A program made the translations under genes and the position numbers. Below the pieces are notes generated by a model, which was not told the origin of the DNA, made no database searches, and worked only from the letters and a program-made list of their open reading frames with translations. A stretch of DNA of 18,725 nucleotides from an uncultured Clostridia bacterium (GTDB lineage: Bacteria > Bacillota > Clostridia > Oscillospirales > Ruminococcaceae). Positions 1-7,146 of this stretch are shown piece after piece. Numbering within the stretch: the stretch's first letter is position 1; every line of letters begins with the position of its first letter. The DNA is taken from the NCBI GenBank assembly GCA_947165805.1, contig CAMVBT010000010.1:1-18725 (forward strand), read 5' to 3'.

Positions 1-2
1 CC

Positions 3-452
3 GGCGACGAGGAACTGCACAATGTTCTTAACCTCGCTATGCAGACGATGCAGGTCGGTGAGATAGCAAAGATTGCCCGCCGCAACTCCGCCGATGAGGA
101 TTTTTCCAAAAAGTCAAGCCGGGCAAAGAAAGATCACATAAAGCGTTTCGGTCACTCCCGCAGTGATACGAAAATGATAAATTACTCGGAACTTGAGGAT
201 CCGGAAACGGGGATATCTTTTCTTGATACGATTGCTAATGATGACATGGAGAAATTGTTTGATAAGATAGAGTCAGACCTTGCAGTGGAGCAGATATGCA
301 AAGGACTGAGCGAACGAGAAGCTGTTATCTTCCGAGGACTCTATGACGGCAGACCACAGCAGGCTATCGCTGACGAGCTTGGAGTGTCACAGAGTTACAT
401 TTCAAAATTCAAGGTCAAGTTGAGTAAGAAGCTGTCAGAGATATACAAATGA
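3..452 (+). CDS. Sigma-70-like regulator, C-terminal part (5' cut by window)
   Basis: The reading frame is open to the left edge, and the first internal ATG at 39 has no ribosome binding site, so the gene very probably begins upstream. The visible 149 residues end in a sigma region 4-like helix-turn-helix (GLSEREAVIFRGLYDG, then QQAIADELGVSQSYISKF). This resembles sigma factors that bind the -35 element and sigma-like regulators carried by phages and conjugative elements. A region 2 is not visible. The middle part is charged and gives no family signal. It is followed by a 200-base gap with a promoter-like box and the ATPase gene, so it probably controls transcription within the element. Family assignment is fairly safe; its target promoters are unknown. 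Confidence 0.75.
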   Translation, partial: GDEELHNVLNLAMQTMQVGEIAKIARRNSADEDFSKKSSRAKKDHIKRFGHSRSDTKMINYSELEDPETGISFLDTIANDDMEKLFDKIESDLAVEQICKGLSEREAVIFRGLYDGRPQQAIADELGVSQSYISKFKVKLSKKLSEIYK

Positions 453-577
453 AGCAGTTTGAAATGTTGTGAAATTGCATAAGCTCTGTGGCAGAAAATG
501 TACAAAATAACCAAACTTTTAAATTTCTTGAAAATTTTCAAAAAATTGGAATAAAAGCCCCCGAGTAGTGTCGGTAG

Positions 578-583
578 TATAAT
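578..583 (+). promoter_or_regulatory. Candidate -10 box upstream of the ATPase gene
   Basis: TATAAT lies in an otherwise gene-free stretch, about 10 bases before a hairpin that opens the transcript. There is no good sigma-A -35 hexamer 17 bases upstream, where the sequence is rich in C and G. The promoter may depend on another factor, possibly the element's own sigma-like protein. A perfect 14-base palindrome (TTGAAAATTTTCAA, 528-541) lies about 40 bases upstream and could be an operator. Confidence 0.4.
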
Positions 584-592
584 AGAGGGACA

Positions 593-621
593 GAGCACCT
601 GCGGTCGCGGGTGTTCTTTTT
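593..621 (+). terminator. Hairpin plus T-run, terminator or attenuator in the ATPase leader
   Basis: The arms GAGCACCTGC and the matching GCGGGTGTTC form a stem of about ten pairs with a few G-U pairs and a tight loop, directly followed by five T. It lies between the candidate promoter at 578 and the Shine-Dalgarno sequence at 639-645. It could end readthrough from the sigma gene or attenuate the ATPase transcript. Confidence 0.6.
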
Positions 622-676
622 GTTCTCCAAAATACAGGAAGGAGGAATTTATATTCCACAAATCAATGAATTAAAA

Positions 677-1759
677 ATGTACAGCTGCGCCTACATCATG
701 GACACGCAGCTGAGATCGAACCCGTACATAGTCGAGCACCTACTGTATCCCGGACTGTACATTCTTGCGGGTGCTCCGAAGATCGGCAAGTCATGGCTGG
801 CACTCGATCTGTGTTTGTCGGTGGCAGAGGGTGAACCATTCCTAAAGCATGAAACTCACAAAGGTCAGGTGCTCTACCTTGCACTCGAAGATAGTCTGCT
901 CCGCTTGCAGAACCGCTTGTATGAGTTCACGGAAGAACCCGCCGAGGACTTGCAGTTCTCTACTCTCGCAAAGACGATAGGCGGCGGACTGGAACAGCAG
1001 CTCGAAGATGCCAAGCGCAGGCTTCCCGACTTGCAGCTGATCGTTATTGATACCCTGCAGAAAGTTCGTCGGACTGTCGATGCGAAATACGGAAGCGACT
1101 ACAGTGAACTCGGTGCGTTGAAATCTGTTGCGGACAAGCTCGGAGTTGCGATACTGCTGATACACCACACCCGCAAGGAGAATGACACAGACCCGTTCAA
1201 TATGATCTCGGGAACGACAGGTCTCATCGGCTGTGCTGACGGAAGCTTCGTTCTTACTCGCGAGAAACGTAGTGATGGTGTCGGGAAACTGTTCTGCACA
1301 GGTCGTGACATCGAAAGTACGGATATCGCTGTTCGGTTCGACGGTCATCGCTGGTCGGTCACAGACGATGTCGAGCCTCACAAGCCTGATACTTTTTCCT
1401 TCGCAGTTCATGATCTGATGATCGAGCAAGGAGTGTTCCGTGGCTCGGCAACTCAGCTGTGCAAGCTGCTGGGCGACAGGTTCAGGAAAGAGTACACACC
1501 AAGCTGGCTGACCCGCAATCTCATTCAGCATACAGATGAGCTGGCGCGGTACGGAGTTACTTTCCGTCTTGTTCGAGTGCATGGCTACCGCGAGATAGAA
1601 CTCCGATACGACAGACAGGGTGACAGCATGAACGGGGCTCTGCTCCTCGTGGAAATCGTGGACGATGCTGTCACCCAAACTCCCGAAAACCTTTCAACAG
1701 AGCCATTTGCTTCGGGTGACAGCATTTTTCAGGGTGACGGCAGCAGCCTTGCAGGGTGA
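677..1759 (+). CDS. RecA-fold AAA ATPase of mobile elements (RepA/AAA_25-like)
   Basis: With the ATG at 677 the protein has 360 residues. It shows a Walker A motif (GAPKIGKS, 32-39), an acidic LALED strand end (68-72), a Walker B (LQLIVIDT, 119-126) and an LLIHHTRK motif, the pattern of hexameric RecA-fold ATPases such as plasmid RepA helicases. The region after about residue 240 looks like a winged-helix DNA-binding part. Such ATPases accompany serine recombinases in integrative elements and probably act in replication or excision of the element. The start is unsettled. The only strong ribosome binding site (AAGGAGG, 639-645) sits 7 bases before an ATT codon at 653, whereas ATG 677 is far from it and GTG 611 lies inside the terminator hairpin. 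The 3' end of the gene carries repeated GGGTGAC boxes. Confidence 0.8.
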   Translation: MYSCAYIMDTQLRSNPYIVEHLLYPGLYILAGAPKIGKSWLALDLCLSVAEGEPFLKHETHKGQVLYLALEDSLLRLQNRLYEFTEEPAEDLQFSTLAKTIGGGLEQQLEDAKRRLPDLQLIVIDTLQKVRRTVDAKYGSDYSELGALKSVADKLGVAILLIHHTRKENDTDPFNMISGTTGLIGCADGSFVLTREKRSDGVGKLFCTGRDIESTDIAVRFDGHRWSVTDDVEPHKPDTFSFAVHDLMIEQGVFRGSATQLCKLLGDRFRKEYTPSWLTRNLIQHTDELARYGVTFRLVRVHGYREIELRYDRQGDSMNGALLLVEIVDDAVTQTPENLSTEPFASGDSIFQGDGSSLAG

Positions 1760-1763
1760 CGGC
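1618..1763 (+). repeat. Iteron-like GGGTGACRGC repeats at the end of the ATPase gene
   Basis: The 10-base box GGGTGAC(A/G)GC occurs at 1618, 1714, 1732 and 1754 on the plus strand, and once inverted at 1667. The last three are spaced 18 and 22 bases apart, close to two helical turns, and run across the ATPase stop codon. Such spacing is usual for iterons bound by replication proteins, so this may be the element's replication origin. The function is inferred. Confidence 0.45.
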
Positions 1764-2192
1764 AAATTCGGGCGGTTTCCGACGCTTTCGGGAGCGGGTA
1801 GAGTAGCGATACCACCGAGGGGGTATTCGCGCGAATTTGAGCCGTTTCTGCGCCCGTGTGAGCAGATGATGCTCGGAGCAGGAGATGCAAGCCAGTGAAA
1901 AAGTAAAGTTCCGGATTTGCAGGGCTTCGGCATTATGCACAGGGCGGTCAGGCAGAGGGACGATTTCGGGGGTATGAAAAAAATGCAGGTTAAAGGCAGG
2001 CGACTAAAGCCGCTCTGCCGAGTCACAGCGGACGTGCAAAGCCCGCCGCTATCGCACTTTTGTTGGTTTTGACAGTGACGACAAAACATACCCAAGTGTT
2101 ACGGTCATGGCGTCAATTGCAAAGGAAAGCAGCCATAAAGCCGTATAGACAGCGGAATGGGGCTGGGGTCAACAATTATCACGGAGGTAAAA
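1760..2192. other. Gene-free stretch of the mobile element
   Basis: No convincing gene is seen on either strand in these 433 bases. The open frames overlapping it have no ribosome binding site and no protein-like pattern. It begins with the last GGGTGAC box and contains an imperfect inverted repeat at 2058-2086. It may hold cis-acting sites for replication or transfer. Confidence 0.5.
2058..2086. repeat. Imperfect inverted repeat, possible cis site
   Basis: TTTTGTTG (2058-2065) faces CGACAAAA (2079-2086) across a 13-base spacer, with one mismatch that becomes a G-U pair in RNA. It lies alone in a gene-free stretch upstream of a ribbon-helix-helix gene. Inverted repeats beside such genes can be transfer origins or operators, but no nick-site consensus is recognised. 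Confidence 0.3.
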
Positions 2193-2585
2193 ATGGACGA
2201 AAAGAAGATAAGAACAGGTATCAGCATCTCGGCTGGGCTGCTGAACGAATGCGACAGATATGCAGCCGAGGGGAACGCCGAAAGTCGTTCGGAGCTCATA
2301 GAAACGGCACTCAAATTCTATCTCGCGACGAGGGAGATAGGGACAAAATCCGATGTGCTTGTGCCAGAGCTTGCCGAAAGCATTGCAGCCGCGAGTGACC
2401 ACGGGATAACAAAGATCTCAAAGGGCTTGTTCCGATACGCGGTCGAGTTGGATATGCTCATTCGCTTGCTTGCGGACACGCTGGAGTACGACGAATCCGA
2501 GCTTCGGGAGATACGCTACAGGGCGATAAACGATGTTAGGAAGATGAAAGGTAAGGTCAATTTAGATGCTCTTATCGCGGAGTGA
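2193..2585 (+). CDS. Ribbon-helix-helix DNA-binding protein
   Basis: The 130-residue protein starts at an ATG 5 bases after GGAGGT. Residues 4-45 fit the ribbon-helix-helix fold of the CopG/Arc type: a short basic strand (KKIRTGISIS), a helix (LLNECDRYA) and a second helix beginning SRSELIETALKFYL. The rest (about 50-130) is helical with no known motif and may serve oligomerisation. Such proteins repress promoters or act as accessory factors at transfer or recombination sites. It lies directly upstream of the recombinase operon, with inverted repeats in the 116-base gap, so it may control that promoter. The exact partner site is not known. An upstream in-frame ATG at 2157 has no ribosome binding site and is rejected as start. 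Confidence 0.75.
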   Translation: MDEKKIRTGISISAGLLNECDRYAAEGNAESRSELIETALKFYLATREIGTKSDVLVPELAESIAAASDHGITKISKGLFRYAVELDMLIRLLADTLEYDESELREIRYRAINDVRKMKGKVNLDALIAE

Positions 2586-2597
2586 TCGGAACAATCT

Positions 2598-2673
2598 ATG
2601 CCATTTCCACAACCACGCCTCCCGGATTTTATTGGGTTTGGTAATGGCATTCCGGCGCGGGTCGTGGTATGAT
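2598..2673 (+). promoter_or_regulatory. Inverted repeats and extended -10 promoter before the recombinase operon
   Basis: ATGCCATT (2598-2605) faces AATGGCAT (2643-2650), and ACCACG (2612-2617) faces CGTGGT (2663-2668). The second arm runs into TGG plus TATGAT (2665-2673), an extended -10 box. A Shine-Dalgarno GAAGGGGG follows at 2688-2695. The interlocked palindromes overlap the promoter and are candidates for operator sites of the ribbon-helix-helix protein, or for recombinase binding. Confidence 0.4.
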
Positions 2674-2701
2674 GTTGGGTAAAAAACGAAGGGGGAATTG
2701 A

Positions 2702-4216
2702 ATGGTAGTAACCAAAATTCAGGCGAAGGTCGAGACCCGCAAGGTCACACGGGTAGCGGCATACATAAGAGTATCGAGTGACAGTGACGATCAGCTTCAC
2801 TCGTTCTCGGCACAGTACAGATACTATCGGGAATTGTTCGAGGGCAGTCCCGATGAGGTGCTGTCTGAGATATACGCTGACGAGGGGATCACAGGAACCT
2901 GCACCGAGAAACGGACGGAGTTCAACCGCATGATGAACGATGCCCGGCGACATAGGTTCGACAGGATAATCGTGAAATCGCTGACGAGGTTTGCCAGGAA
3001 CACAAAGGATTGTCTTGAAGCGACCCGCGAGCTCAAACAGCTCGGAATCTCAGTTTACTTCGAGGAAAACGGCATCGACACCGACCATGTGTCGGGTGAG
3101 ATGCTGATAACCTTGCTCGGTATGGCGGCGCAGAATGAGTCCGTTTCGATCTCAAATAATCTGCGCTGGGGAATCCGGAAGCGAATGGAGGACGGAACTT
3201 ACATCAACAGTTCTGCTGCGTTCGGCTACGACTATATCGACGGAAAGTTGGTCGTGAATGAGCAAGATGCGGAGTTCGTCAGACGGATATTCGCTGACTT
3301 TCTCGCGGGAAAAGGCGTGCAGGCAATAGCAGAGGAACTGACCGCGGAAACCGGAGAACTCTGGCATCATCAGTGCATAAGCTACATTCTCGCCAATGAA
3401 AGATACATCGGTGACAAGCTCTTGCACAAATATTGCACAACAGAAATGCTTCCATTCAAGAAGCATATCAACAAGGGCGAGCAGCCGAAATACTATGTCC
3501 GTGGTACCCACGAGCCTATCATAGACGAGGAAACCTTCCGGAAAGCACAGCAGTTGATAGCTTCCCGGCGCTCTGTGGAACGACAGTTCCATGATTATGT
3601 ATTCAGCAAAATGATAGTATGCGGCAACTGCGGACATTCGTTTAAAAGAGCCGTGGACAGCGGAAAAGCCTATTGGATATGCGGAAATCACAACAAGAAC
3701 GCCGCCAACTGTCCGGTCAGGCAGATACCCGAAACAGGAATCTGCTCCGCGTTCGTAAGACTGTTCAATAAGCTGAAAGCGAACTCTGGAACGCTTTTGA
3801 AGCCTGCCGCAAAGCAGCTTGAAATGCTGATCTTGAAGAAACAGCATGGGAATAGCGAACTGATAACGGCAAGGCGGGACATGGTCGATGCACATGATCA
3901 GTTGGTGCAGGTACACAGGCTTCGGGAGAGCGGCTTGCTCCCCGATGAAATATTCAACGAGCGAAAAAAGGAAATTGAGTTCAGATTGCTCAGACTAAAG
4001 GAAAAGGCGGTTTCGGTTGCTGATACGGACGAGCTTTCGGACAGGCTCAACAAGCTGTATGACCTCATTGACTTGCTTGAGGACACGGCGCATCTTATGG
4101 ACTTTGACGAGAGCATCTTCCGCCTTGCAGTCGAAAAGATCGTCGCCTTGTCCGAGAACGAGGTGCTGTTCAAGGTCGGCGGCGGGCTGGAATTCAAGGA
4201 AAGGATTATGAGATGA
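2702..4216 (+). CDS. Large serine recombinase A
   Basis: The 504-residue protein has the three-part layout of large serine recombinases. The resolvase/invertase catalytic domain is at about 15-160, with catalytic Ser25 in YIRVSSD and the SLTRFARN arginine motif. The recombinase domain follows at about 175-290 (FGYDYIDG, then ILANERYIGD). A zinc ribbon has Cys307, Cys310, Cys327 and Cys337, and the C-terminal part is rich in coiled coil. Such enzymes integrate and excise elements by double-strand cleavage with a 5'-phosphoserine link. The start has a good GAAGGGGG site 6 bases upstream. Its stop overlaps the next start in ATGA, so the two are translationally coupled. All catalytic residues that could be checked are present, so it should be active. 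Confidence 0.9.
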   Translation: MVVTKIQAKVETRKVTRVAAYIRVSSDSDDQLHSFSAQYRYYRELFEGSPDEVLSEIYADEGITGTCTEKRTEFNRMMNDARRHRFDRIIVKSLTRFARNTKDCLEATRELKQLGISVYFEENGIDTDHVSGEMLITLLGMAAQNESVSISNNLRWGIRKRMEDGTYINSSAAFGYDYIDGKLVVNEQDAEFVRRIFADFLAGKGVQAIAEELTAETGELWHHQCISYILANERYIGDKLLHKYCTTEMLPFKKHINKGEQPKYYVRGTHEPIIDEETFRKAQQLIASRRSVERQFHDYVFSKMIVCGNCGHSFKRAVDSGKAYWICGNHNKNAANCPVRQIPETGICSAFVRLFNKLKANSGTLLKPAAKQLEMLILKKQHGNSELITARRDMVDAHDQLVQVHRLRESGLLPDEIFNERKKEIEFRLLRLKEKAVSVADTDELSDRLNKLYDLIDLLEDTAHLMDFDESIFRLAVEKIVALSENEVLFKVGGGLEFKERIMR

Positions 4217-4968
4217 AGTCACATAGAAATATCCCCTTCGGGTACATGATGCGGAACGGAGAGATCTTCCTCCACCCCGAGGAATCCGCAGCAGTCCGCG
4301 AGATTTTCGATATGTACCTCCGAGAAATGTCGCTCAAAAGCATAGCGGCAGCGATGACGGTTCCATACAATACGGACAAGCCTCTGTGGAACAAAAACAT
4401 GGTCAGTCGTATGCTTGAAAACGAGAGATACACAGGCGCGGACGGCTATCCGCCTATCATTGAGCAGGAAATGTTCCGCAAAGCAAATGAGATAAAGCAG
4501 CGGAAAGCGGCGGCTTGCGTCTGCACAGACGAGAAGAAAACATATTTGCATAGCTTGATTTCGGGCGGCTCCTCCCTCACGGAAAGTGAGGTTGAGGGGC
4601 TGCTCGTTTCAGTTATAAACAAACTGATAGCCAAGCCGGAGCTTGTTGCACCGGACAGGTTTCCGAAGTATGCGCCGACCGTTGAGATAACGGAAATGGA
4701 ACAGCGGCTTGCGGCATTGATGCAGGACGCGAACGCTGACATCGGCGAGATCATACGGCTGATAACGGAAACAGCGGCAGCGAAATACGACGCTTGCCCT
4801 TACGATAATAGGGACAGGACGATGAAGATGCTCGAACTGCTGACAGCCCGCGAGCCGATGACCGAACTTGACATAGAGCTGGCACGGCAGATTGTCAAGA
4901 AGATACATATAAACAAAGGTATAGCGACCGTTGATCTTGTCAACGGAAAAATTCTGAAAGGAGCGTAA
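4213..4968 (+). CDS. Catalytic-domain-less serine recombinase homologue B
   Basis: The 251-residue protein begins directly with the recombinase domain (IPFGYMMRNGEIFLHPEE at about 7-24, VSRMLENERYTG near 70-81). It has no resolvase domain, no catalytic serine and no zinc ribbon; the remainder is helical and resembles the tail of large serine recombinases. It starts by a 4-base overlap with recombinase A and ends 2 bases before recombinase C, so all three are probably made together. It may be a DNA-binding partner or directionality factor for A or C. The frame is intact over its whole length and sits in a tight operon, which argues against simple decay. The alternative, a remnant of a former full-length gene, cannot be excluded. 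Confidence 0.75.
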   Translation: MKSHRNIPFGYMMRNGEIFLHPEESAAVREIFDMYLREMSLKSIAAAMTVPYNTDKPLWNKNMVSRMLENERYTGADGYPPIIEQEMFRKANEIKQRKAAACVCTDEKKTYLHSLISGGSSLTESEVEGLLVSVINKLIAKPELVAPDRFPKYAPTVEITEMEQRLAALMQDANADIGEIIRLITETAAAKYDACPYDNRDRTMKMLELLTAREPMTELDIELARQIVKKIHINKGIATVDLVNGKILKGA

Positions 4969-4970
4969 TC

Positions 4971-6590
4971 ATGGAAAAAACCGAAGTACGGGAGCCGCAG
5001 GTCACGGTAATTCCCGCCAAACCAAAGGACGAAACTGCTGTCGGACAGCGTAAGATCAAGCGCGTAGCCGCCTACTGTCGCGTCAGCACCGACGATGACG
5101 AGCAGTTGACGAGCTACGAAGCCCAGTGCGATTACTACACAAAACTCATCAGCAGCCACGAGGACTGGAAACCTGTCAAGGTGTTTGCGGACGAGGGAAT
5201 CACGGGAACGCAGGCGAAAAAGCGTCCGGAGTTTCTTAAAATGATACGCTATTGCCGACAGGGGAAGATCGACATTATCCTCGCCAAATCGGTGAGCCGC
5301 TTCGCTCGGAACACGGTCGAAAGTCTGCAATATGTCCGCGAGCTGCGGGCGCTCGGTATCGCGGTCATCTTCGAGAAAGAGGCGCTGAACACGCTTGAGC
5401 AGAAAGATGAAATGCTCATCACGATATTTTCATGGTTCGCGCAAGCTGAATCCGAGAGCATCAGCAAGAATGTGGCGTGGGGAGTCCGCCGCTCTTTTGA
5501 GCAGGGGAAATTCTCAATGCACTACGCAACGACCCTCGGCTACGAAAAGGGCGAGGACGGCAATCCGAAGATCGTACCCGAAGAAGCAGAAACGGTGAGG
5601 TTAATATATGACCTGTTCCTTGACGGAATGACCTATCGGAAGATAGCTGAAACTCTCTCGGAGCGCGGCTTTAAGAATGCCAAAGGCAATACGGACTGGA
5701 CGCATTCCAATGTTGCAAGCATTTTGCAGAACGAAAAATATACGGGCGATGCGCTCTTGCAGAAAACCTTTGTGACCGACTGCATCACAAAAAAGGTCAA
5801 GAAAAACAACGGCGAACTGCCGATGTATCTCGTCAAAGACCACCACGAAGCGATAATTGACCGTGTGACATTCAACCGCGTTCAGACAGAGATCGCACGG
5901 CGGACGAGCCTGCGCAAGCCTTCTAAACCCGATGAGAAGGGCAAGTACAGCGGGAAATATGCGCTCACAGGCTTGGTAATCTGCGGAGAATGCGGGACAG
6001 CCTATCGCCGTATCACATGGGACGATAAGAATGGCGGGAAAGTTCCGGTGTGGCGCTGTATCAACCGATTGAAGAATGGAAAGAAGTTATGTAAATGCTC
6101 GCCGACAGTGTATGAGGACAGGCTTCACAAGGCGGTCATAGACGCGATAAATCAGGTGTTCGATGTCAGCGATGATGTGAAAAGCACGCTCAGGATAGGA
6201 ATTCATGCTGTTATGCTGCCGGATGGGAAACATTTGGCAGATCTCGAAAAGAAGAAAATGGCGCTCAACAAAGAGATCGGCAAACTGCTTGACCGTTCAT
6301 TCAAGGAGAACGACTACACAAAGTATGATGCCGAGTTCAAACGCCTTTCGGACGAGCTGTCCGCTGTCAGCAAACAGATTGCCGAGGAGCAGGAACGGCT
6401 CAACGCGTGTGCGGAATCCGCTGCGAATGTGCAGGATATACTTGATGAGATAGATGGTATGGAGTTCAGGCTTGATAGTTTTGACGAGGCGCTTGTAAGG
6501 CACTTGGTTGAACAGGTTACTATTGTGAATAAGCATACGATACGGATCAAGATCGGCGCGGCGGAGAATGTTGTCATTGAGAATTACTGA
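4971..6590 (+). CDS. Large serine recombinase C
   Basis: The 539-residue protein carries a short N-terminal extension (1-28), a resolvase catalytic domain with Ser39 in YCRVSTD and the SVSRFARN motif, and a recombinase domain at about 190-300 (LGYEKGEDG, ILQNEKYTGDA). The zinc ribbon has Cys338, Cys341, Cys363 and Cys374/376, and a long coiled coil follows at about 420-490. It is related to recombinase A but clearly distinct. It begins 2 bases after gene B with GAAAGGAG just upstream, so it is the last gene of the trio. Its 3' end overlaps the opposite-strand regulator gene by 7 bases, which marks the probable element border. It may act alone or with A as a two-recombinase system, as CcrA and CcrB do in staphylococcal cassettes. 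Confidence 0.9.
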   Translation: MEKTEVREPQVTVIPAKPKDETAVGQRKIKRVAAYCRVSTDDDEQLTSYEAQCDYYTKLISSHEDWKPVKVFADEGITGTQAKKRPEFLKMIRYCRQGKIDIILAKSVSRFARNTVESLQYVRELRALGIAVIFEKEALNTLEQKDEMLITIFSWFAQAESESISKNVAWGVRRSFEQGKFSMHYATTLGYEKGEDGNPKIVPEEAETVRLIYDLFLDGMTYRKIAETLSERGFKNAKGNTDWTHSNVASILQNEKYTGDALLQKTFVTDCITKKVKKNNGELPMYLVKDHHEAIIDRVTFNRVQTEIARRTSLRKPSKPDEKGKYSGKYALTGLVICGECGTAYRRITWDDKNGGKVPVWRCINRLKNGKKLCKCSPTVYEDRLHKAVIDAINQVFDVSDDVKSTLRIGIHAVMLPDGKHLADLEKKKMALNKEIGKLLDRSFKENDYTKYDAEFKRLSDELSAVSKQIAEEQERLNACAESAANVQDILDEIDGMEFRLDSFDEALVRHLVEQVTIVNKHTIRIKIGAAENVVIENY

Positions 6591-6922
6591 TTACTTTTAT
6601 TCAATGTGGTCTTATATTCCGTCCCCCAAGCTTGCATAGCATCAAGTATCGGACGCATACTTTCTCCAAGCTCGCTGAGCGCATATTCCACCCTCGGCGG
6701 TACTTCGGGATAAACGGTGCGTGTGATGATGCCGTCGGATTCCATCGAGCGAAGGCTGTCGGTAAGGACCTTCTGACTGATGCCTTCGAGCGACTTCATC
6801 AGCTCATTGAACCGCCACGGACGGATAAGCAGATTTCGCAGTATCAGCAGTTTCCACTTATTTCCGATGAGCTGTACGGTAGTAGCCACAGGGCATTCCG
6901 GCAGTTCTTCTTTTTTTATCAT
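6584..6922 (-). CDS. HxlR-family winged-helix transcription regulator
   Basis: The 112-residue protein fits the HxlR family: Cys11 near the N-terminus (PECPVATTVQLIGNKWKLL), a winged-helix core (RPWRFNELMKSLEGISQKVLTDSLR) and a beta wing (PPRVEYALSELGESM). Family members are often dimeric sensors of electrophiles or redox stress through a conserved Cys, or repressors of a neighbouring redox gene. The start has GGAGG 9 bases upstream and a canonical promoter at 6974-7002. It is divergent from the precursor peptide gene with 224 bases between them that hold two palindromes, so it very probably controls itself and the peptide operon. Its stop lies within the end of recombinase C on the other strand. 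Confidence 0.88.
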   Translation of the reverse strand: MIKKEELPECPVATTVQLIGNKWKLLILRNLLIRPWRFNELMKSLEGISQKVLTDSLRSMESDGIITRTVYPEVPPRVEYALSELGESMRPILDAMQAWGTEYKTTLNKSNQ

Positions 6923-6950
6923 GGCGATTATCCTCCAATAGTTTAAATTT

Positions 6951-6963
6951 GAATGTTACATTC
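6951..6963. promoter_or_regulatory. Palindrome in the hxlR-like gene leader, candidate operator
   Basis: GAATGTTACATTC is a perfect palindrome around a central T, located just downstream of the -10 box of the regulator gene and before its ribosome binding site. The position suits autorepression. Confidence 0.5.
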
Positions 6964-6973
6964 ATTTTTGAAT

Positions 6974-7002
6974 ATTATAGCATATTTAAATAATTTTTTC
7001 AA
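6974..7002 (-). promoter_or_regulatory. Sigma-A promoter of the HxlR-family gene
   Basis: Read on the minus strand, TTGAAA (6997-7002) and TATAAT (6974-6979) are separated by exactly 17 bases, close to consensus. Confidence 0.75.
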
Positions 7003-7025
7003 GACTTTTCCGCGCAGTTATCCAA

Positions 7026-7059
7026 TACTTACTTTTTTGTAACTATCCCACAAAAAAGT
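7026..7059. promoter_or_regulatory. Nested inverted repeats, candidate HxlR operator
   Basis: TACTTAC (7026-7032) faces GTAACTA (7039-7045) with six of seven bases matching, a layout seen at HxlR-type operators (TACTTAC and GTAAGTA half sites). It overlaps a second, perfect inverted repeat: ACTTTTTTGT (7031-7040) and ACAAAAAAGT (7050-7059). Both lie just upstream of the -35 box of the peptide operon, so a bound regulator would affect that promoter. Confidence 0.5.
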
Positions 7060-7065
7060 GCGTAC

Positions 7066-7094
7066 TTCACAGGGCTTGGGGATTGTGGTATAGT
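7066..7094 (+). promoter_or_regulatory. Promoter of the peptide operon
   Basis: TTCACA (7066-7071) and TATAGT (7089-7094) are 17 bases apart, and the -10 box is preceded by TGG, giving an extended -10. Transcription would begin near 7101, about 45 bases before the precursor start. Confidence 0.6.
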
Positions 7095-7146
7095 TAAGTC
7101 AACGGGAACGGAAAGTACCCGAAATAATTTCAAGGAGGATTTCATC

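Larger units (their letters stand above)
1..6590. mobile_element. Right-hand part of an integrative mobile element
   Basis: The block holds a sigma-like regulator, a RecA-fold ATPase, a ribbon-helix-helix protein and three serine recombinases, all on the plus strand. This set is typical of integrative or mobilizable elements of gut Firmicutes, where large serine recombinases sit at one end. The left end lies outside the window. The right end is inferred to be just after the last recombinase, where the reading direction changes and an unrelated regulator begins. No relaxase or coupling protein is visible, so whether it is conjugative, mobilizable or only integrative cannot be told. No terminal repeat or attachment core could be identified by eye, so the boundary is an inference. 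Confidence 0.6.

Noticed and set aside
611..676. GTG at 611 as start of the ATPase gene
   Set aside because: It lies inside the terminator-like hairpin and upstream of the only good ribosome binding site at 639-645.
842..1678. 278-codon open frame on the minus strand
   Set aside because: It is antisense to the ATPase with Walker A and B motifs; no protein family is recognisable.
2060..2398. 112-codon open frame overlapping the ribbon-helix-helix gene
   Set aside because: It has no ribosome site and an Arg- and His-rich out-of-frame composition, and it overlaps a well-supported gene in another frame.
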